Position numbers and translations under genes: made by a program. The notes under the pieces were generated by a model. That model searched no databases and was not told where the DNA came from. It saw nothing but the letters and a program-made list of their open reading frames with translations. A stretch of 64,000 bases of DNA. It comes from Gammaproteobacteria bacterium (GTDB lineage Bacteria > Pseudomonadota > Gammaproteobacteria > SURF-13). The stretch covers positions 1 to 64,000 of the forward strand of contig JACPZD010000036.1 of the NCBI GenBank assembly GCA_016195665.1, read 5' to 3'. Positions within the stretch are counted from its first letter, which is position 1. Every line of letters starts with the position of its first letter. Below are positions 59,396 through 64,000 of the stretch, one piece after another.

Positions 59396-60253
59396 TTACG
59401 CTAAGGTCTCGCGTACCCGTTCGAGATACATCACCGACGGGTCCGTGTTGAGTTCTTCCAGCACGCGGTAACCGCGCAGTTCTGGATTCTGTTTGTCCTG
59501 CTCGTGGCGCGGACGCCCCTGCTCGTCCACCCGCGAGACCTGATGCGTGGCCCACAGCTTCGTCACCTGACTCTCCGGGTCCATCAGATCGCCGAAGTGG
59601 ATGGCATTGGTGGGGCAGGCCTGCGCGCAGGCGGTGGTGAACTCGCCGTCCTTGACCTTGCGGTTCTCCATCTTGGCCTTGTCCTTGGCGGTGCGGATGC
59701 GCTGCACGCAGAAGGTGCACTTTTCCATCACGCCCTTGTCGCGCACCGTGAGGTCGGGGTTGAGTTGCATGTTGAGCGGCTCCGGCCAGGAGCTTTCGTA
59801 ATACGACCAGAAATTGAAATAGCGCACCCGATACGGGCAGTTGTTGTTGCAGTAACGCGAACCGATACAGCGGTTGTAGACCTGCGCGTTCAGCCCATCC
59901 GGCGTGTGATAGGTGGCCACCACGGGACATACCGGCTCGCACGGCGCGGCGCCGCACTGCTGACACATCATCGGCAGGAAGCTCGCGCCCTGTTCCGGGA
60001 ACTCCTTTTCGGGCTGATCCCAGTAACGCTCGACGCGCATCCAGTGCATGAAGTGGCCCTTCGCGAAACGCTCCGGCCCGACCACGGCCAGGTTGTTTTC
60101 CGCATAGCAGGCGGTCGAGCAGGCATTGCAGCCGATGCAGGCGTTAAGGTCTATCGCCATGCCCCAGCGATGTTCATAATGGTGGAAGCCGCCCTCCTCG
60201 ATGCCCTTGCGGTATTGCGACCAGTTGTTTATCAGATTCTGTAGCGACGACAT
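59396..60253 (-). CDS. actB2: alternative complex III iron-sulfur subunit ActB2
   Basis: The 285-aa ferredoxin-like protein has four cluster motifs: CIGCNACSTACYAEN, CQQCGAAPCEPVCP, CIGSRYCNNNCPYRV (Ser replacing one Cys, as expected for a [3Fe-4S] cluster) and CTFCVQR...CAQACPTNAI. In many genomes it is fused behind ActB1; here the two are separate genes 3 bp apart. It wires ActC to the hemes. Confidence 0.94.
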   Translation of the reverse strand: MSSLQNLINNWSQYRKGIEEGGFHHYEHRWGMAIDLNACIGCNACSTACYAENNLAVVGPERFAKGHFMHWMRVERYWDQPEKEFPEQGASFLPMMCQQCGAAPCEPVCPVVATYHTPDGLNAQVYNRCIGSRYCNNNCPYRVRYFNFWSYYESSWPEPLNMQLNPDLTVRDKGVMEKCTFCVQRIRTAKDKAKMENRKVKDGEFTTACAQACPTNAIHFGDLMDPESQVTKLWATHQVSRVDEQGRPRHEQDKQNPELRGYRVLEELNTDPSVMYLERVRETLA

Positions 60254-60256
60254 GGT

Positions 60257-62455
60257 TTAAGCTCCCTCCGTCTTGCGGAACTGATCTGCGGAAATGGTCG
60301 CCACCAGCTTGCGGCCGCGTTGACTGTTGTTGCCGCGCCCCTCGATGACCAGAGGTTCATTTTTGCCCGTGTTGGCCAGCTTGACGCGCGTGCCGTACAG
60401 CGCAAGCTCGCCGGTCTTGGCGTCGGTGACCGGATTGAGGATTTTCAATACATTCGCGCCCCGGTTCTTGGCGTAGCGGCCGTAGGCCTCGTGGCCCTGG
60501 CCCATCGGCACAGCGACCACGTCCGGGTGCACGCCCTTGCACAGATAGGCCTTGACCTTGATCGAACCCTGCTCCGAGGCGATCTCTATGACGTCGTCTT
60601 CCTTGACGCCGAGCTTCGCCGCCGTGGCGGGATGAATCTCCGCCCAGGAATCCCACACCACCTTGCTGATCTGATCGGGCGCCTCTTGCAGCCAGGGCAG
60701 GTTGGCATGCCGGCCGTCCCACAGTCCCAATTGGGCGGAGGGCGCCAGGTAGAGCGGATAGCCTTCATTGGGCTGCGCGTCGGGCAGTCTGATCTCGGTT
60801 ACCTGCGGCTTCAGCTCTTGCGCGGCGGCGGCCACCTTCAGCACGCCCTTTTGCAGGGTCTGATTCCAGAATACGTTGTCGCTCGCGGCGTCGCCCTTGT
60901 ATTCGGCAGGCAGGCTTGCCACGGCGTTGCGCAGGTACGCGTAGTAGTCTTCCCAGGCGGCATACTGTTCGGACTTGCCCAGCTTCAGGAGTTTGAGCAG
61001 CGCATCGCCAAAGCCGATGGTGTCTTTGTACATGCGCTCCATCAGCGGTTGCTGCACCGTGATGCCAGCCTCTTCCGGCTGGTAGGCCGCTACGTGCGTG
61101 CCCCAATCTTCCAGATACGACGCCAGCGGGATGACCAGATCGGCCGCCTCGGCGGTTTCGTCGGGGAACTGGGCGAAGGCGACCTTGAACGGAATCTTTT
61201 GCAGGACCTCGGGGAGCGCCAGGAAGTGCGGGGCGCTGTAAACGGGATTGGCGCCGTAGAAAAACGCAACGTCCAGCTTTTGATTCTTGGCGGCGTCGGC
61301 AAAAGCGATGAGATCGCGCGTGCCGCCGCTCTTCGCCGCCAGTTGCGGGAAGGGGAAACCGCCCGCCGAAACGATGGTTTGGCCGACATTGCCCAGCATG
61401 ATATTCAACAACTGCACGGCGGCGGCGGCCTGATAGCCGTGGGCATGGCCCTCCACCGGCGCGCCGGCCAGCACCAGGCTTGGGCTGTGCTCTTTGAGCA
61501 GCGCGGCGATTTTTTCGATGCGCTCGGCGGAGACGCCGGTGACGTCGGCCGCCTTGGCGGGTTCATAGGCCGATACCGCGGCCATAGCGGCCTCGGGGAC
61601 CTTGGCGCCGCCCTTCATCAATACGTTGGCGATGGCCAGCGCCAGCACGCCTTCGGTACCCGGACGGATGGGCACCCACAGATCGGCGTTTCCGCCGGTC
61701 AGGGTCATCTTCGGTTCGACCTGGACGAGCATGCCGCGCGAGCCGGAACGAAACTTGGCGTACTCGGTAGCGAAATGAGTAGGCGACACCCAGGTGCCCA
61801 GGAAATCGGCGCCCAACGAGAGGATAAGCTTGGCCTTGTCGAGAACCAGGCGCGGCATCGCCTCGCCCAGCATGTCCTGATTCACGGCGCGGCCCACGTG
61901 CGGGCCGATCACCTCGACTGCAAAATGATTTTTAGAGCCCATGGCCTCGATATGGGCGGCAAGCAACACCGCCTGGTGGCCACTGACCGTGCCGGTGACC
62001 CAAGCGAAGCGTTCGCCGGGCGCATTGGAGATTTTCTGACCGATCAGGTTCCAGGCTTCATCCCAGCCTATCGGAGTGAGCTTGCCGTCCTTGCGCAGCA
62101 GCGGCTGAGTAATGCGGTCCGGGTTGTAGTGACCCTGTATACCGGCCTGGCCCATTTGACACAGCTTGCCGCGGTTCAACGGCGAATCGGGGTTGCCTTC
62201 CAGCTTCAAGGCGTGTCCTTCACGCACCCGGCCGTGGATGCCGCAGAAGGCCGCGCATTGCATGCAGGTGGAGGCATACCATACGCCGATGCCCGGTATG
62301 ACGTACTCTTCGGGGGAAAGGTAGGACATCACCGTTTCCTTACCCTGCTCCAGCGTCACCGTGGAGGGGAGGTCGCAACCGGCAAGCCCCGCACCCGCTG
62401 CGCTCCAGCCCATTAATTTGAGAAAGCCCCTGCGGTTTATTTCGCTACCACTCAT
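60257..62455 (-). CDS. actB1: alternative complex III molybdopterin-oxidoreductase-like subunit ActB1
   Basis: The 732-aa protein has a Tat signal (INRRGFLKLMGW) leading to a lipobox-like LAGC, then a MopB-type fold with CMQCAAFCGIHGRV, LEGNPDSPLNRGKLC and GQAGIQGHYNPDR. It keeps a C-x2-C-x3-C-x27-C pattern typical of a [4Fe-4S] site in molybdoenzymes; whether a metal centre is bound cannot be told. Export depends on Tat, encoded at 50366-51916. Start 37 bp after actA. Confidence 0.93.
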   Translation of the reverse strand: MSGSEINRRGFLKLMGWSAAGAGLAGCDLPSTVTLEQGKETVMSYLSPEEYVIPGIGVWYASTCMQCAAFCGIHGRVREGHALKLEGNPDSPLNRGKLCQMGQAGIQGHYNPDRITQPLLRKDGKLTPIGWDEAWNLIGQKISNAPGERFAWVTGTVSGHQAVLLAAHIEAMGSKNHFAVEVIGPHVGRAVNQDMLGEAMPRLVLDKAKLILSLGADFLGTWVSPTHFATEYAKFRSGSRGMLVQVEPKMTLTGGNADLWVPIRPGTEGVLALAIANVLMKGGAKVPEAAMAAVSAYEPAKAADVTGVSAERIEKIAALLKEHSPSLVLAGAPVEGHAHGYQAAAAVQLLNIMLGNVGQTIVSAGGFPFPQLAAKSGGTRDLIAFADAAKNQKLDVAFFYGANPVYSAPHFLALPEVLQKIPFKVAFAQFPDETAEAADLVIPLASYLEDWGTHVAAYQPEEAGITVQQPLMERMYKDTIGFGDALLKLLKLGKSEQYAAWEDYYAYLRNAVASLPAEYKGDAASDNVFWNQTLQKGVLKVAAAAQELKPQVTEIRLPDAQPNEGYPLYLAPSAQLGLWDGRHANLPWLQEAPDQISKVVWDSWAEIHPATAAKLGVKEDDVIEIASEQGSIKVKAYLCKGVHPDVVAVPMGQGHEAYGRYAKNRGANVLKILNPVTDAKTGELALYGTRVKLANTGKNEPLVIEGRGNNSQRGRKLVATISADQFRKTEGA

Positions 62456-62492
62456 AGCTGTTCATCCGTTCGTGTTTTCAAATTAAGGCTGA

Positions 62493-63092
62493 TTATTTAT
62501 GACACTTCCAACAGTCGCCGGGTCCGCCGTTGGCTTCATGGCACGCGACACACCAGCCCATGGTCATCGGCTTTACCTTTCGCGCCACCGTCATCTCCCT
62601 GAGATCGCCATGACAAGCGGCACACACCGGCGCCACGGTGTCCACGGAAAGCTCCTGTACCAGCTCCTCGTTATCGAAGATGAATTTCTTGAGGTGCTTT
62701 TCGTGGGTGAAATGAACGAAATCGGGCACGTCGTGCACCTTCTTCCAGGGGATGGATTGGCGCTTTTCCCAATACTCGGTGAGCTTCTGGATGCGCGGCT
62801 TGTCGGTGGCGATGACGCGATGACAGCCCATGCACTTACTGGTGGGTGGGATGCCGGCCACCTTGCTGCGGCGGCCGTAGCTGTGGCAGTAGAGGCAGTT
62901 GATCTTGTTTACCTTGGTATGGATGTCGTGCGGGAACTCGATGGGCTGTTCGACCACGTCACCGTTGTAGTCGCCCGGCGGAGGGACAGGATATTTAATA
63001 TTGGGGGCTTCCGACGCGGCAGCGCTCGTCCCAATCAGGAAGCCGCCGACACACAGGAAGGTCAATAACCAACGCCGAAGTAAGTCATTCAT
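62493..63092 (-). CDS. actA: alternative complex III pentaheme cytochrome c ActA
   Basis: The 199-aa protein has a signal/anchor (WLLTFLCVGGFLIGTSAAAS) and exactly five CxxCH sites: CLYCH, CMGCH, CAACH, CVACH, CWKCH. Five hemes with this spacing and EFPHDIHTKVNKINCLYCH are diagnostic for ActA. It is the first gene of the operon actA-B1-B2-C-D-E-F. The ATG at 63092 starts directly before the signal peptide; a longer frame is not supported. Confidence 0.96.
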   Translation of the reverse strand: MNDLLRRWLLTFLCVGGFLIGTSAAASEAPNIKYPVPPPGDYNGDVVEQPIEFPHDIHTKVNKINCLYCHSYGRRSKVAGIPPTSKCMGCHRVIATDKPRIQKLTEYWEKRQSIPWKKVHDVPDFVHFTHEKHLKKFIFDNEELVQELSVDTVAPVCAACHGDLREMTVARKVKPMTMGWCVACHEANGGPGDCWKCHK

Positions 63093-63654
63093 CTTGTTAG
63101 TTCCGCTGTCTGGAAAACACGCACATTTCAAAACGCCCGCTGACCCTCTCATACCCTCTTAGGGACCAAGCGAACACACGGGAAACAGGCCGACGATGCC
63201 TTGGTAACTCGTAAAACCCGAGGCGCGCGGCAACAGCACGCCCTAACCTTTAGCGATTATGTCGGCCTAAGTGACTCACCCGGGGAATTGTTTGCAGAAT
63301 ATGCCTCGACGACCACGGCTACCGCGTCGGCATTTGCAAAAAACGCATCCTTAAAACACTCATCACAACAGGGAGCGACAGGGTGGGCGCCCAACTCAGC
63401 CTACACAATACTCAAAAGCAAAGCTCCCCTAAACGAGTAGATCATTGTCGAACTTCAAATCGTAAATCAACGCAAAGAGTGATGTCAATACTATTACAAG
63501 CCACATCAAAAATATGGCTCTCACTACATTGACACCGTGTCATCTAAGGTATACTCGCGGCAGGGTGGCCATAACTACTCATCAGTTATCCCAAAAGAGT
63601 CAATGACTTAAGCCCGTAAAACAGTTATCTCACAAAACATATCAGGGAGATCTT
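63093..63654. promoter_or_regulatory. 562-bp divergent intergenic region between actA and sspA
   Basis: No convincing gene is seen. A plus-strand frame at 63201-63440 has no ribosome site and an atypical composition. The region should hold the promoters of the complex III operon (left) and of sspA (right), but no operator stands out. Confidence 0.5.
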
Positions 63655-64000
63655 ATGTCGTTAATTATCAATAGAAGATCGGTCATGACTCTCTACTCCG
63701 GCCCGGTTTGTCCCTTCAGCCACCGCACCCGCTTTGCGCTCGCCGAAAAGAATATCGCGGTGGATATTATCCACGTAGATCCCGAACACCTGCCTGAAGA
63801 CGTGATAGACCTAAACCCCTACCATACCTTGCCTACCCTCGTAGACCGCGATCTGGTGCTTTATAACTCGCTCATTATCATGGAATATCTGGATGAGCGC
63901 TTTCCGCATCCGCCGCTGATGCCGGTGGACCCGGTGTCGAGGGCGCGGGCGCGGCTCATGATGTACCGTATCGAACAGGATTGGTACAGCGCCGTCGAAG
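63655..64000 (+). CDS. sspA: stringent starvation protein A, partial (cut by window end)
   Basis: The first 115 codons show a glutathione-S-transferase-like thioredoxin fold: VMTLYSGPVCPFSHRTRFAL, LNPYHTLPTLVDRDLVLYNS, IIMEYLDERFPHPPLMPVDP. SspA binds RNA polymerase and alters transcription during starvation. AGGGAGA precedes the ATG. In many gamma/betaproteobacteria sspA follows petABC; here it follows the complex III locus. Confidence 0.95.
   Translation, partial: MSLIINRRSVMTLYSGPVCPFSHRTRFALAEKNIAVDIIHVDPEHLPEDVIDLNPYHTLPTLVDRDLVLYNSLIIMEYLDERFPHPPLMPVDPVSRARARLMMYRIEQDWYSAVE

Noticed and set aside
60320-62416. 698-codon open frame on the plus strand opposite actB1
   Set aside because: It is the antisense shadow of a gene with clear Tat signal and MopB motifs; high GC keeps the opposite frame open, and it has no recognisable domain.
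63201-63440. 79-codon plus-strand frame between actA and sspA
   Set aside because: No ribosome site, low-complexity Thr/Ala/Ser composition and no family resemblance.

Overview
The window reads as a chromosome segment of an autotrophic, electron-transport-rich Gammaproteobacterium (possibly a close relative). The murA-his-HIT-tat-DegS/AlgW-sspA gene order and the Mla operon are typical of gamma/betaproteobacteria. Phosphoribulokinase points to the Calvin cycle. A complete alternative complex III operon (actA-B1-B2-C-D-E-F) and a Cyc2-like outer-membrane cytochrome-porin suggest chemolithotrophic or extracellular electron transfer. The Cyc2 plus complex III plus Calvin cycle combination recalls Fe(II)-oxidising or electroautotrophic lineages such as Tenderiales; that placement is inference, since no rRNA gene is present.

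Region 1 (1-10.4 kb) is accessory. It holds a Cyc2-like gene with a small Cys/His-rich partner, then a frameshifted outer-membrane beta-barrel gene. A decayed 4.1 kb Tn3-family transposon follows (tnpC, res, tnpR, broken tnpA, imperfect terminal repeats). It has cut off the 5' end of a second beta-barrel gene, which heads an overlapping cassette: FMN-binding protein, ApbE flavin transferase, and a four-helix His-rich membrane protein. A second Tn3 tnpA fragment and a broken antitoxin gene close the island.

Region 2 (10.4-24.2 kb) carries phosphoribulokinase, a cardiolipin-synthase-like protein, a PEBP protein, a cusCBA copper/silver efflux operon with a Cys-rich secreted protein, a pentapeptide-repeat membrane protein, a FliK-like/FlhB-C pair, and a degenerate REC-GGDEF-EAL protein.

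Region 3 (24.2-36 kb) carries central carbon metabolism: gnd-zwf-pgi on the minus strand, glgA divergent from it, and later ppc. Between them lie DUF4337, PAP2 and HAMP-GGDEF genes.

Region 4 (36-51.9 kb) is a long plus-strand housekeeping run: mlaFEDCB (mlaE has an in-frame TGA), an ABC-2 exporter, ibaG, murA, hisGDCBHAFIE, a HIT protein and tatABC. hisF carries a repeat-derived in-frame insertion of about 30-40 codons.

Region 5 (51.9-64 kb) has a small accessory insert (DUF4160/DUF2442 pair, yajD, a lipoprotein), then a DegS/AlgW protease, the complex III operon in the position where petABC (bc1) usually sits, and the start of sspA at the window end.

Many intergenic spaces hold self-complementary dispersed repeats of at least eight families. 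Several overlap stop codons, two have entered coding sequence in frame, and one family consists of five consecutive hairpins. I saw no rRNA, tRNA or CRISPR array.
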